Part shown: positions 1-7,942 of the stretch, piece by piece
How positions within the stretch are numbered: position 1 is the stretch's first letter
How the letters are laid out: each line of letters opens with the position of its first letter
Assembly (NCBI RefSeq): GCF_002591975.1
Contig: NZ_NVQE01000025.1
Coordinates: 1-64,000 of the forward strand
DNA from: Mycobacterium neglectum
GTDB lineage: Bacteria > Actinomycetota > Actinomycetes > Mycobacteriales > Mycobacteriaceae
DNA length: 64,000 bases
Reading direction: 5' to 3'
The notes under the pieces: generated by a model
What the model was told of the DNA's origin: nothing
Seen by the model: the letters and a program-made list of their open reading frames with translations, nothing else
Database searches by the model: none
Position numbers and translations under genes: made by a program

Positions 1-114
1 TTCAGCGGCAACCGACTCGTCCGCGCATTCACCGCCGACCCCACCCGATACCACCAACGCGCCGAGACAAACACCCGTACCTACCGCACCCGCGAACCCA
101 AACCGGCACCATGA
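1..114 (+). pseudogene. 3' end of a transposase (partial at window edge)
   Basis: Reading from base 1 in frame 1 gives an open 37-residue C-terminus (FSGNRLVRAFTADPTRYHQ...) that stops with TGA at 112-114. The stop lies directly against a short repeat that looks like an insertion-sequence end. The basic, Thr/Arg-rich tail and the adjacent repeat suggest the C-terminus of an IS481/IS3-type DDE transposase. That assignment is inference, because the catalytic core lies outside the window and it is not possible to say whether the gene is intact. Confidence 0.45.
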
Positions 115-166
115 GTGTCAGCGATGTACCGAGACATAAGTGTCAGCGATGTCCCGAGACACCACA
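115..166 (+). repeat. 52-bp dispersed repeat, copy 1
   Basis: Two tandem copies of a roughly 22-bp unit (GTGTCAGCGATGTCCCGAGA, with one substitution in the first unit) are separated by TAA. The same 52-bp block recurs in the same orientation at 6755-6806 with 50 of 52 bases identical. It starts immediately after the transposase stop codon, so it is probably the terminal region of that insertion sequence. Confidence 0.8.
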
Positions 167-204
167 AGTCGCTGAGCGGTCGTCTGCGCACCGAAATCAC
201 AACC

Positions 205-255
205 GGCCTTAGTTCAGTCTATTTTGAATACAGCCATTTATGTACTATCTGTCTC
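205..255 (+). promoter_or_regulatory. Promoter/operator candidate for the cmtR-like operon
   Basis: This is an AT-rich patch in otherwise GC-rich DNA. It contains TACTAT at 243-248, which could be a -10 element placing transcription start at or next to the ATG at 256. That would give a leaderless mRNA, consistent with the absence of a Shine-Dalgarno sequence. TACA(N8)TGTA at 230-245 is a weak dyad that could be bound by the ArsR-type product. Inference only. Confidence 0.3.
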
Positions 256-585
256 ATGCAGACGGCCACTCGCATCGATGCGCTCTCACGATTCGGATAC
301 GCACTGTCCGACTCCACCCGAGCCGAGATCCTGCTGACGCTGCGCGAGGGGCCGGGCTACCCGTCCGACCTGGCCGACAAGATCGGGGTGTCGCGCCAGA
401 TCCTGTCCAATCACCTCGCCTGCCTGCGGGGCTGCGGATTGGTGGTCGCCCAACCCGAGGGCCGCCGCAGCCGGTACGAACTGGCCGACACGCGCATCGC
501 CCACGCCCTCGACGATCTGATCGGCTTGGTGCTCGACGTCGACCCGGCCTGCTGCCCCGCCGCCGAAACCGACAACTGCTGCTGA
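256..585 (+). CDS. cmtR: ArsR/SmtB-family metal sensor, CmtR-like
   Basis: A 109-residue winged-helix repressor that should dissociate from DNA on binding a soft metal (Cd/Pb in M. tuberculosis CmtR). The recognition helix region SNHLACLRGCGLVV carries Cys56 and Cys60, matching the CmtR metal ligands Cys57 and Cys61. The C-terminus has two cysteine pairs (about 99/100 and 108/109), where CmtR has a single Cys102. The ATG at 256 is chosen because the reading frame upstream runs through the IS-like repeat; no Shine-Dalgarno is seen. It overlaps the downstream transporter by one base (TGATG), so the two form one operon. The extra cysteines may alter metal stoichiometry or selectivity (inference). 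Confidence 0.85.
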   Translation: MQTATRIDALSRFGYALSDSTRAEILLTLREGPGYPSDLADKIGVSRQILSNHLACLRGCGLVVAQPEGRRSRYELADTRIAHALDDLIGLVLDVDPACCPAAETDNCC

Positions 586-1196
586 TGACGGCCGCACCCG
601 CGACGCGGCGAGCGCTCCTCACCCGCCGCATCCGCCTGCTCGTCGCCGCGACCATCGCCTACAACGTGGTCGAGGCGGTAGTCGCGCTGGCCGAAGGCAC
701 CAGAGTGTCGTCGTCGGCGCTCATCGGCTTCGGACTCGATTCCGTGGTCGAGATCGCGTCGGCGGCCGCCGTCGCGTGGCAGTTTTCGGCCGTCGACCCC
801 GAGACCCGCGAGAAGACGGCGCTGCGCTTCATCGCGTTCTCGTTCTTCGCACTCGCGGCCTACGTCACCGTCGACGCGGTGCGCGCTTTGGCCGGCGTAG
901 GTGAGGCGCGCCCGTCGACCGTCGGCATCGTGCTCGCGGCACTCAGCCTCGCGATCATGCCAGTGCTGTCGCTGGCCCAACGGTGCGCCGGCCGTGAACT
1001 CGGATCCCGTTCGGCCGTCGCGGATTCCAAGCAGACGCTGCTGTGCACCTACCTGTCCGCGATCCTGCTAGCCGGCCTGCTGCTCAACAGCCTGCTCGGA
1101 TGGTCGTGGGCCGACCCTGTCGCGGCGCTCGGCATCGCCGCGATCGCCGTACGCGAAGGCGTCAACGCATGGCGTGGAGACCCGTGCTGCCCGTAA
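585..1196 (+). CDS. CDF-type cation transporter, small
   Basis: A membrane protein of 203 residues with about six hydrophobic segments and the pattern GFGLDSVVE near residue 52, which resembles the metal-binding TM2 motif of cation diffusion facilitators. A second acidic motif, SWADP, lies in the last membrane segments. It lacks the long cytoplasmic C-terminal domain of classical CDF exporters and ends in GDPCCP, a cysteine pair like those at the end of the adjacent sensor. Its start codon overlaps the cmtR-like stop, so the sensor probably controls its own exporter. Likely substrates are Cd, Pb or Zn, inferred from the partner; the protein itself does not show the metal. Confidence 0.7.
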   Translation: MTAAPATRRALLTRRIRLLVAATIAYNVVEAVVALAEGTRVSSSALIGFGLDSVVEIASAAAVAWQFSAVDPETREKTALRFIAFSFFALAAYVTVDAVRALAGVGEARPSTVGIVLAALSLAIMPVLSLAQRCAGRELGSRSAVADSKQTLLCTYLSAILLAGLLLNSLLGWSWADPVAALGIAAIAVREGVNAWRGDPCCP

Positions 1197-1216
1197 ACAT
1201 CCAGGAAGGACCAGAT

Positions 1217-1831
1217 ATGCCCATCGTCGCGCTCGTACTGTTCGCAGTGTTCGCGGTACTCGGATTCGGTTGGCGCAGTTGGGAACAGCGACGCCGAACC
1301 GGATCTACCGGATTCCGCGGCATCTCCGGCCGCCCGGGGTCCATCGAATGGTTCGCCGGAGTGGGGTTCATCGTGGCCGAGGGTGTGGCGGTCTTTGGGC
1401 TGATTCTGCAGCTGCTCGGCGTGGTGTCGCCGCTGGACTTCCTGCACACGCCATGGATACAGATCGCCGGCGCCGCCATCGCGGTGCTCGGTATCGCCAC
1501 CACCGTCTACGCCCAACTGGACATGGGCGACTCGTGGCGGATCGGCGTCGACAAGAGCGAGACGACCACATTGGTGCGAAGTGGCGTCTTCGGATGGGTC
1601 CGCAACCCGATCTTCACGGCGATGATGACGTTCGGTCTCGGAATCGCGCTGCTGGCACCGAACCTGGTGGCGCTGGCCGGTTTCGCGATCCTCGTCATCA
1701 CGATCGAACTTCAGGTCCGCACCGTCGAGGAGCCCTACCTGCTGTCCACGCACGGCGACGCTTATCGCGACTATCTCGCAAGCGTCGGCCGGTTCGTCCC
1801 CGGCATCGGGCGCCTCGCGAATCAGCGCTAG
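1217..1831 (+). CDS. Isoprenylcysteine carboxyl methyltransferase (ICMT)-family membrane protein
   Basis: 204 residues with an N-terminal membrane helix and two or three more hydrophobic segments. The C-terminal part has RSGVFGWVRNPIFTAMM and EEPYLLSTHGDAYRDY, the SAM-binding signature of the ICMT/PEMT-like family. Bacterial members methylate unknown lipids or small molecules; prenylated protein substrates are not expected. AGGAAGGA lies about 7 bases before the ATG. It follows the metal-transporter gene by 20 bp and is probably co-transcribed. Its stop overlaps the stop of the convergent nadE by 3 bp (CTAG). Confidence 0.75.
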   Translation: MPIVALVLFAVFAVLGFGWRSWEQRRRTGSTGFRGISGRPGSIEWFAGVGFIVAEGVAVFGLILQLLGVVSPLDFLHTPWIQIAGAAIAVLGIATTVYAQLDMGDSWRIGVDKSETTTLVRSGVFGWVRNPIFTAMMTFGLGIALLAPNLVALAGFAILVITIELQVRTVEEPYLLSTHGDAYRDYLASVGRFVPGIGRLANQR

Positions 1832-3870
1832 TCTTCCGGGATTTCGCGTTCGATCTCGTCCAGCCAGATGCGCGCCGACATGTCCGACGGCGCCCGCCAG
1901 TCGCCGCGCGGCGACAACGATCCGCCATGCGACACCTTCGGGCCGTTGGGCATCGCCGACCGCTTGAACTGGGAGAACGAGTAGTACCGTTGCGCGAACA
2001 CCTGCAGCCAGTGGCGAATCTCCTTGAGCGAGTAAGCCGGGCGTCTGTCCTCCGGGAAACCGGCCGGCCAGTCGCCGCGCTCGGGGTCGCTCCAGGCATG
2101 CCACGCCAGGAACGCGATCTTCGACGGCCTGAACCCGTACCGCAGCACGCTGAACAGCGAGAAGTCCTGAAGCACATACGGCCCCACCTTCGCCTCGCTG
2201 CTCTGGATCTCCTCGTCCTCGCCGGTGGGCACCAATTCGGGGGTGATCTCGGTGTCCAGCACCGACTGCAGCAGCTCGTTGACGGTGTCGTCGAACTGGT
2301 GTGACGAGGCGACCCAGCGGATCAGGTGCTGGATCAACGTCTTGGGCACGCCGCCGTTGACGTTGTAGTGAGACATCTGATCGCCGACACCGTAGGTGGA
2401 CCAGCCGAGTGCGAGTTCGGAGAGATCGCCGGTGCCCAGGACGATTCCGCCGCGCTGGTTGGCCAGGCGGAACAGGTAGTCGGTGCGAAGGCCGGCCTGC
2501 ACGTTCTCGAAGGTGACGTCATAGACCTTGTCGCCGCGCGCGAACGGGTGGCCCATCTCCTTGAGCATCAGTTCCGCCGTGGATCTGATGTCGAGTTCTT
2601 CGAATGTGACTCCGAGTGCGGCCGCCAGCCGGGTGGCGTTGGCCTTGGTGCGATCGCCGGTCGCGAATCCCGGCAGCGTGAACGCGAGAATGTCGCTGCG
2701 GGGCCGGCCTTCTCGATCCATGGCGTGGGCGGCGACGATCAGCGCGTGCGTCGAGTCGAGTCCGCCCGAAACTCCCAGTACTACTTTCGGGTAGTCCAGT
2801 GCGCGCAGTCGCTGCTCGAGCCCGGCGACCTGAATGCTGTAGGCCTCATAGCAATCCTGTTGCAGCCGTGTCGGATCCGCGGGAACGAAGGGAAAGCGCT
2901 CCACCTCGCGAAGCAGTCCGATGTCACCGGCGGGCGGATCGAGCGCGAACTCGACGCGCCGGAAGGATTCGGGGGTTATGCCGTGATGGATGCGGTTGTC
3001 GTCGAAGGTGCCCATCCGCAGCCGCTCGGAGCGCAACAGTTCGAGGTCGACATCGGCAGTCGAACGTCGCTCCCCCTTGGGGAAACGCTCGGACTGCGCG
3101 AGGCAACGGCCGTTCTCCCACACCATCGTCTGGCCATCCCAGGCCAGATCCGTGGTGGATTCGCCTTCGCCGGCCGCCGCGTAGACATACGCGGCGAGGC
3201 AGCGCGACGACGCGGAGCGAGCCAGCAGGGCACGGTCATCGGCGCGGCCGATCGTGATCGGGCTGCCGGACAGGTTGATCAGCACCGTCGCGCCCGCGAG
3301 CGCGGCCTCTGCGCTCGGAGGCACGGGCACGAACATGTCCTCGCAGATCTCGACGTGCAACACGAAGCCGGGCACGTCGGTCGCGGTGAACAGCAGATCG
3401 GGACCGAATGGCACGTCCGAATCGCCCATCCGGATCGCCCCGCGCACCACATCGCCTGCCGCCATCTGGCGTCGCTCATAGAACTCGCGATAGGTCGGCA
3501 GGTAAGACTTCGGCACGACGCCGAGCACGCGGCCGCGGTGGATGACCACGGCGGTGTTGTAGATCCGGTGCGCGTACCGCAGCGGCGCCCCGATGACGAG
3601 AACCGGCAGCAACTCCTCGGAGGCCACCACGACGTCGCGCAGCGCGTCCTCGACCGCGTCGAGCAGCGTGTCCTGCAGCAGGATGTCCTCGATCGAATAT
3701 CCCGACAGCGTCAGTTCGGGGAACACCGCCAACCCGACGCTGTCGTCGTGACACTCCCGCGCGATCCGCAGCACCGACCCCGCGTTGGCGGCGGGGTCGG
3801 CGAGGGCCGTCCGGTGAGTACAGGCGGCCACGCGGACGAAGCCCTGCCCATACGCCGAGAAAAAGTCCAT
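1828..3870 (-). CDS. nadE: Glutamine-dependent NAD+ synthetase
   Basis: A 680-residue cytoplasmic enzyme making NAD+ from nicotinate adenine dinucleotide, with ammonia released from glutamine. The N-terminal nitrilase-type glutaminase (about 1-300) shows the Glu52-Lys121-Cys176 triad in FPELTLSGYS, PKSYLPTYREF and EICEDMF. The C-terminal synthetase has the ATP loop GVSGGLDSTHA near residue 370. Length and sequence match M. tuberculosis NadE (Rv2438c) throughout. The ATG at 3870 (MDFFSAYGQG) aligns with that protein's start; the open frame continues upstream but overlaps the divergent gene. In M. tuberculosis it sits next to proB; here about 3 kb of other genes separate them. Confidence 0.97.
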   Translation of the reverse strand: MDFFSAYGQGFVRVAACTHRTALADPAANAGSVLRIARECHDDSVGLAVFPELTLSGYSIEDILLQDTLLDAVEDALRDVVVASEELLPVLVIGAPLRYAHRIYNTAVVIHRGRVLGVVPKSYLPTYREFYERRQMAAGDVVRGAIRMGDSDVPFGPDLLFTATDVPGFVLHVEICEDMFVPVPPSAEAALAGATVLINLSGSPITIGRADDRALLARSASSRCLAAYVYAAAGEGESTTDLAWDGQTMVWENGRCLAQSERFPKGERRSTADVDLELLRSERLRMGTFDDNRIHHGITPESFRRVEFALDPPAGDIGLLREVERFPFVPADPTRLQQDCYEAYSIQVAGLEQRLRALDYPKVVLGVSGGLDSTHALIVAAHAMDREGRPRSDILAFTLPGFATGDRTKANATRLAAALGVTFEELDIRSTAELMLKEMGHPFARGDKVYDVTFENVQAGLRTDYLFRLANQRGGIVLGTGDLSELALGWSTYGVGDQMSHYNVNGGVPKTLIQHLIRWVASSHQFDDTVNELLQSVLDTEITPELVPTGEDEEIQSSEAKVGPYVLQDFSLFSVLRYGFRPSKIAFLAWHAWSDPERGDWPAGFPEDRRPAYSLKEIRHWLQVFAQRYYSFSQFKRSAMPNGPKVSHGGSLSPRGDWRAPSDMSARIWLDEIEREIPED

Positions 3871-3901
3871 GACACATTGTTGCGCGAAATCGGATCGGGG
3901 T

Positions 3902-4453
3902 ATGCAACTCACCGTGAGTAAGACTGCGCTGCTGGTCATCGACGTGATGAACACCTATGAACACAAGGATGCTGACGCGCTCGCGACCAGTGTCGCCAGG
4001 ATCGTCGATCCGTTGGCGCGCCTGATCTCACGGGCTCGCGACCGAGACGACGTCGACGTCATCTACGTCAACGACAACTACGGCGACTTCACCGCGGACT
4101 TCGAGGACATCGTCAGGGCCGCCCTGAACGGGAAACGTTCAGATCTGGTCTCACCCCTCGCCCCCGGCGATGACAGCTTGCGGGTGCTCAAGGTGCGTCA
4201 CAGCGCGTTCTACGCCAGCTCACTCGCGTATCTACTCCGCCGGCTGGCGACCGAGCGACTGATCATCACCGGGCAGGTCACCGAACAGTGCATCCTTTAC
4301 AGCGCGCTCGACGCCTATGTGCGGCACTTCTCGTTCATCGTCCCACCCGATTGTGTGGCGACCATCGATCCCGAGCTCGGCGATGCCGCGCTGACCATGA
4401 TGGACAAGAACATGCACGCCGAGCTCGTCCCCTCCGAGAAGTGCCTGCGCTGA
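3902..4453 (+). CDS. Isochorismatase-family cysteine hydrolase
   Basis: 183 residues with the three catalytic positions of the family: Asp14 (LLVIDVMN), Lys97 (VLKVRHS) and Cys130 (VTEQC). The nicotinamidase metal site (an Asp-x-His plus a further His after the first strand) is not seen; the corresponding segment reads VNDNYGDFTADF. A PncA-like nicotinamidase is therefore doubtful despite the neighbouring NAD synthetase and sirtuin. It is divergent from nadE with about 30 bp between starts, which implies a shared compact promoter. GTG at 3914 is an alternative start. Confidence 0.8.
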   Translation: MQLTVSKTALLVIDVMNTYEHKDADALATSVARIVDPLARLISRARDRDDVDVIYVNDNYGDFTADFEDIVRAALNGKRSDLVSPLAPGDDSLRVLKVRHSAFYASSLAYLLRRLATERLIITGQVTEQCILYSALDAYVRHFSFIVPPDCVATIDPELGDAALTMMDKNMHAELVPSEKCLR

Positions 4454-4590
4454 CGCCGTCGTCGACCTTGTGTTGGCTTGCAGTTCGCTCACACGCACCA
4501 CAGCGGATTCGGCGATTTTCCCTGCGCCGCGCATTGTAGGTCGGCGACCGTTCGCTCGTATCCGTCACCGCGTGCCATCCTGGAGGAATC

Positions 4591-5142
4591 GTGAATAAGC
4601 TTGCCGTGCAACGTCAGTCACGTCCCTTACTTCCTGAGCTGTCTGAGCTTTTCAACAACTTCTCAACTGGTTTTCCGACGTTCGCCACTCTGCCGTCGAT
4701 CGCCGGTCTGCGTCCGTTCTTCGACAGCAATCTCCTCCGCATGGAGGACGAGACCCGCGAAGGCCTCTACCTGGTCCGCGCTGAACTTCCCGGGCTCGAC
4801 CCGATCGAGGACATCGAGGTCACCGTCCGCGACGGACAGCTGACGATCAAGGCCGACCGGAGCCAGTCGGACGATACGAACGGGCGCTCGGAGTTCTCCT
4901 ACGGATCCTTCGCGCGCACGATCATGCTGCCCGCCGACGCCGAGGAAGACGAGATCAACGCCACCTACGATCGCGGCATCCTCACCGTCTTGGTTCCGCT
5001 GTCCGAAGAGGCGTCGGCCGAGAAGCACGTCGAGGTGATCGAGACGATCCTCGTGGACGACGACGACGAAAACGACGACGAGGACGAAGACGCGCCGGCT
5101 GAGCGCCCGGCCGACGACGAACAGGAGCAGCCCGCCGGCTGA
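4591..5142 (+). CDS. hspX: Alpha-crystallin small heat-shock protein, HspX-like
   Basis: 183 residues. Residues about 1-145 resemble M. tuberculosis HspX/Acr (N-terminal VQRQSRPLLPELSELF, then GLRPFFDSNLLRMEDE, then RDGQLTIKA and GRSEFSYGSFART), an ATP-independent holdase chaperone. The last about 35 residues are a strongly acidic tail (DDDDENDDEDEDAPAE) absent from the M. tuberculosis protein. GGAGGA lies 5 bases before the GTG start. A clear DosR-type dyad is not visible in the 137 bp upstream, so dormancy control cannot be claimed. The sirtuin gene follows after 15 bp. Confidence 0.85.
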   Translation: MNKLAVQRQSRPLLPELSELFNNFSTGFPTFATLPSIAGLRPFFDSNLLRMEDETREGLYLVRAELPGLDPIEDIEVTVRDGQLTIKADRSQSDDTNGRSEFSYGSFARTIMLPADAEEDEINATYDRGILTVLVPLSEEASAEKHVEVIETILVDDDDENDDEDEDAPAERPADDEQEQPAG

Positions 5143-5157
5143 ACTACCCTGGACGGG

Positions 5158-6006
5158 GTGGACGCACCTGAGCTCGTAGCCCTGCTGCGGGGTCGTCGGG
5201 TTGCCGTGCTGACGGGCGCCGGGATGTCCACGGATTCCGGGATTCCTGACTACCGCGGGCCGGACTCACCGCCGAGCAACCCGATGACCATTCGGCAATT
5301 CACCTCCGACCCTGAGTTTCGGCAGCGGTACTGGGCGCGTAATCACGTCGGCTGGCGGCACATGGCCGAAACGTTGCCCAACGCCGGGCATCGGGCACTG
5401 GCGGCGCTGGAACGCGGAGGCGTCGTCTCCGGACTGATCACCCAGAACGTCGACCTCCTGCACACCAAGGCGGGCAGCAACACCGTCGTCAACCTGCACG
5501 GCACGTATGCAGAAGTGATCTGTCTCGACTGCGGATTCACGATGCCCCGCGCCGCGCTTGCCGACCTTCTGGAAGGCGCGAATCCGGGCTTCCTCGAGCG
5601 CGCGGAGGCGGTGGGCGGCATCGCCGTGGCCCCGGATGCCGATGCGATCGTCGACGACACCGCGACGTTCGCGATCATCGACTGTCCGCGCTGCGGCGGC
5701 ATGCTCAAGCCCGACATCGTCTACTTCGGCGAGAATGTGCCGAAAGATCGTGTCCAACAGGCATATTCACTTGTCGACAATGCGGATGCCCTGCTGGTCG
5801 CCGGCTCGTCACTGACGGTCTATTCGGGTTTCCGATTCGTCCGGCACGCGGCCGCGCTGGGCATCCCGGTCGCGATCATCAACCGTGGACGCACTCGCGG
5901 CGACGACTTTGCGACGGTCAAGATCGACACCGGCTGCTCGGAGATGCTCGCACTGCTGGCCGACGAACTACCTGCGGCCGCAAGCTCGGCTGGAATGAAT
6001 CGGTGA
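5158..6006 (+). CDS. NAD-dependent protein deacylase, class II sirtuin
   Basis: 282 residues with the full Sir2 set: NAD-binding GAGMSTDSGIPDYRG, TQNVDLLH, catalytic His114 in NLHGTYAEV, and zinc ligands Cys122/Cys125 (CLDC) and Cys176/Cys179 (CPRC). The spacing and the PDYRG motif fit class II (SIRT4-type) sirtuins. It removes acyl groups from lysines, consuming NAD+ and releasing nicotinamide. GTG start, 15 bp after the HspX-like gene; its stop overlaps the GTG of the next gene by 4 bp, indicating an operon. Targets are unknown. Confidence 0.9.
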   Translation: MDAPELVALLRGRRVAVLTGAGMSTDSGIPDYRGPDSPPSNPMTIRQFTSDPEFRQRYWARNHVGWRHMAETLPNAGHRALAALERGGVVSGLITQNVDLLHTKAGSNTVVNLHGTYAEVICLDCGFTMPRAALADLLEGANPGFLERAEAVGGIAVAPDADAIVDDTATFAIIDCPRCGGMLKPDIVYFGENVPKDRVQQAYSLVDNADALLVAGSSLTVYSGFRFVRHAAALGIPVAIINRGRTRGDDFATVKIDTGCSEMLALLADELPAAASSAGMNR

Positions 6007-6668
6007 CAACAGCCACAGACGATGACGACGCCTCCTGGCTGCAGTCCGTCCTGAACAGCCATCGACCCGAGCCCGGCCCCGTCTCCGGCCGATGGGCGCT
6101 TGGCGTCGGTGACATGATCGCGAATCACTCGCTGACGCCACGCAAGCTGGGCGGGTTGCTCCGCAGGCTCAACTACTTCGGCGGCGTTGCGATCAGCGAA
6201 GATGCGGTGGAATTCGACGGCGACGATGTCAAGTGGGCCGATGTGGAAGAGATCCGCACCCGCAGCCTGATCGAGTACATGTTCACCGGCGGTCTGGACA
6301 GTCAGATCGACAAGCTGCCGTTGCCGTGGTTCCCGTTCCGCAGACACGTGATCGGGGCGATATCCCGGGCGGCGCTGACGCTGCTACTGGCAGCGGCGAA
6401 GCAGCAGCTCGAGGGTGGCGCGATGGACATCCGCATACCCGCCGAGGTGCACTACCGCGGCATGTTGCGCTCCCGCGAGTTGACGCCGGGCATGCTTGCC
6501 GCGGTCATCCTGGCGGACCCCGCCGTGCGGGCATGCTTCGAGGCGACGGCGGAGGCCCACGGTGTGAGCGTGACTCCCGCCGAGGACGACGTCATGGAGG
6601 ACGCGGACGAGCGTGCCGAGCAGATCAAGTCGATGCTCGCCAAGCTCCAGGACCGCCTCCACCAGTGA
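6003..6668 (+). CDS. Conserved hypothetical protein downstream of the sirtuin
   Basis: A 221-residue protein that I do not recognise. The N-terminal 20 residues are acidic and probably disordered. The middle region (WADVEEIRTRSLIEYM) is a mixed alpha/beta stretch, then a hydrophobic segment with IGAISRAALTLLLAAA that is amphipathic enough to lie inside a fold. The C-terminus is a charged helix (DADERAEQIKSMLAKLQDRL). The GTG start overlaps the sirtuin stop (GTGA), so it is translationally coupled and may work with it. Its stop lies at the edge of the inverted-repeat element that follows. Confidence 0.6.
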   Translation: MTTATDDDDASWLQSVLNSHRPEPGPVSGRWALGVGDMIANHSLTPRKLGGLLRRLNYFGGVAISEDAVEFDGDDVKWADVEEIRTRSLIEYMFTGGLDSQIDKLPLPWFPFRRHVIGAISRAALTLLLAAAKQQLEGGAMDIRIPAEVHYRGMLRSRELTPGMLAAVILADPAVRACFEATAEAHGVSVTPAEDDVMEDADERAEQIKSMLAKLQDRLHQ

Positions 6669-6838
6669 TTTGTGGAGTCGTAGCCGCCGCCATCCGAATG
6701 TCCATCGCCGTCACCTTCTGGGCCATGAACCATCGTGGTCGCGGCCCTACTCAGGTGTCAGCGATGTCCCGCGACATAAGTGTCAGCGATGTCCCGAGAC
6801 ACCACACCGCGGTCAGCGCGGCTACGACTCCACAAATC
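6667..6838. mobile_element. MITE-like element with 21-bp terminal inverted repeats
   Basis: Bases 6667-6687 and 6818-6838 are perfect inverted repeats (the left arm begins GATTTGTGGAGTCGTAGCC). The 172-bp element holds no gene but carries the 52-bp dispersed repeat. It lies exactly between the stop codons of two convergent genes. No target-site duplication is evident. It could be a non-autonomous transposon remnant; alternatively the arms could pair in RNA as a long-loop bidirectional terminator. Confidence 0.55.
6755..6806 (+). repeat. 52-bp dispersed repeat, copy 2
   Basis: Second copy of the tandem 22-bp repeat seen at 115-166, in the same orientation with 50 of 52 bases identical. Here it has no transposase gene beside it and lies inside the inverted-repeat element. 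The two direct copies bracket 6.6 kb of accessory genes. Confidence 0.8.
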
Positions 6839-6844
6839 GCAACG

Positions 6845-7942
6845 CTAGACGGCGACCAGATCGTCGGCGTGCACTACGGGCCGGCGCATCTCGGCCGGCA
6901 GGTCCGACGTCGACCGGCCCAACATGGTGGCCAGTTCCGCGTGGTCGTAGGCCACCACGCCGCGCGCCACCATCGTCGCGTCCTGCGATCGCAGTTCGAC
7001 GACATCGCCGCCGTAGAAGCGGCCCGATACGGCGGTGATGCCGGCCGGCAGCAGCGACCGCCGCTGGCGGACAACAGCGCGCACCGCACCGTCGTCAAGC
7101 GTGATCGCCCCGGATGCCTCCGCGGCGTAACGAACCCAGAACCTCCGCGCCGACATGCGTTCGGGGCGCGGCGCAAATACGGTGCCCACCGATGCGTCGA
7201 CGAGCGCGGTGGCGGCGTCGCTCGCCGCGGCCAGTAGCACCGGCACGCCCGCGTCCGCTGCCAGCAGCGCCGACGACAACTTCGACGCCATCCCTCCGGT
7301 ACCCAGGTGACTGCCGCGCCCTGCGACGACCCCGTCGAGGTCGGCCGGTCCGGATACTTCAGAAATCAAGCGCGCGTTGACCTTGCGCGGATCAGAGTCG
7401 TAGAGACCGTCGACATCCGACAGCAGCACCAGCGCATCGGCCCCGACAAGATGGGCGACCAGGGCGGAGAGCCGGTCATTATCGCCGAAGCGGATCTCAT
7501 TGGTGGCGACGGTGTCGTTCTCGTTGACGATCGCGACCGCGTGGAGCACTCTCAGCCGGTCCAGCGTGCGCTGCGCATTGGTGTGCTGTGCCCGCATCGA
7601 GATGTCATGTGCGGTCAGCAGCACCTGACCGACGGTGCGCTCGTAGCGGGCGAACGCGGTGTTCCACGCATTCACCAGCGCCACCTGTCCGACGCTGGCC
7701 GCAGCCTGTTTGGTGGCCAGATCGGCGGGCCGCTTGGACAGCCGCAGCGGTTCGATGCCCGCGGCGATCGCGCCCGACGACACGATCACCACGTCCGAAC
7801 CCGCCTTCATGCGGGCCTCGATGGCCTCGGCCAAGGTCGCCAACCTGCCGACGTCGAAAACGCCGGACGGTGTGGTCAGCGCGGTGGTGCCCACCTTGAC
7901 GACGATGCGGCGTGCCGTCCGGATGGCCTCCCGGTGGGTCAC
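6845..7942 (-). CDS. proB: Glutamate 5-kinase
   Basis: 365 residues; phosphorylates glutamate in the first step of proline synthesis. The amino-acid kinase domain (about 1-250) starts IVVKVGTTALT and contains NENDTVATNEI and FGDNDRLSALVA for substrate and nucleotide binding. A C-terminal PUA domain occupies about 275-355, as in most bacterial ProB. The GTG start overlaps the obg stop by 4 bp. The same obg-proB order occurs in M. tuberculosis (Rv2440c-Rv2439c). Confidence 0.96.
   Translation of the reverse strand: MTHREAIRTARRIVVKVGTTALTTPSGVFDVGRLATLAEAIEARMKAGSDVVIVSSGAIAAGIEPLRLSKRPADLATKQAAASVGQVALVNAWNTAFARYERTVGQVLLTAHDISMRAQHTNAQRTLDRLRVLHAVAIVNENDTVATNEIRFGDNDRLSALVAHLVGADALVLLSDVDGLYDSDPRKVNARLISEVSGPADLDGVVAGRGSHLGTGGMASKLSSALLAADAGVPVLLAAASDAATALVDASVGTVFAPRPERMSARRFWVRYAAEASGAITLDDGAVRAVVRQRRSLLPAGITAVSGRFYGGDVVELRSQDATMVARGVVAYDHAELATMLGRSTSDLPAEMRRPVVHADDLVAV

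Noticed and set aside
2326..3921. A 531-codon plus-strand frame opposite nadE
   Set aside because: Antisense shadow of a well-conserved enzyme in high-GC DNA, with no recognisable fold.
4454..4590. DosR box upstream of the HspX-like gene
   Set aside because: Only a weak GGTC-N3-GACC dyad is present; no 20-bp DosR-type palindrome could be found.
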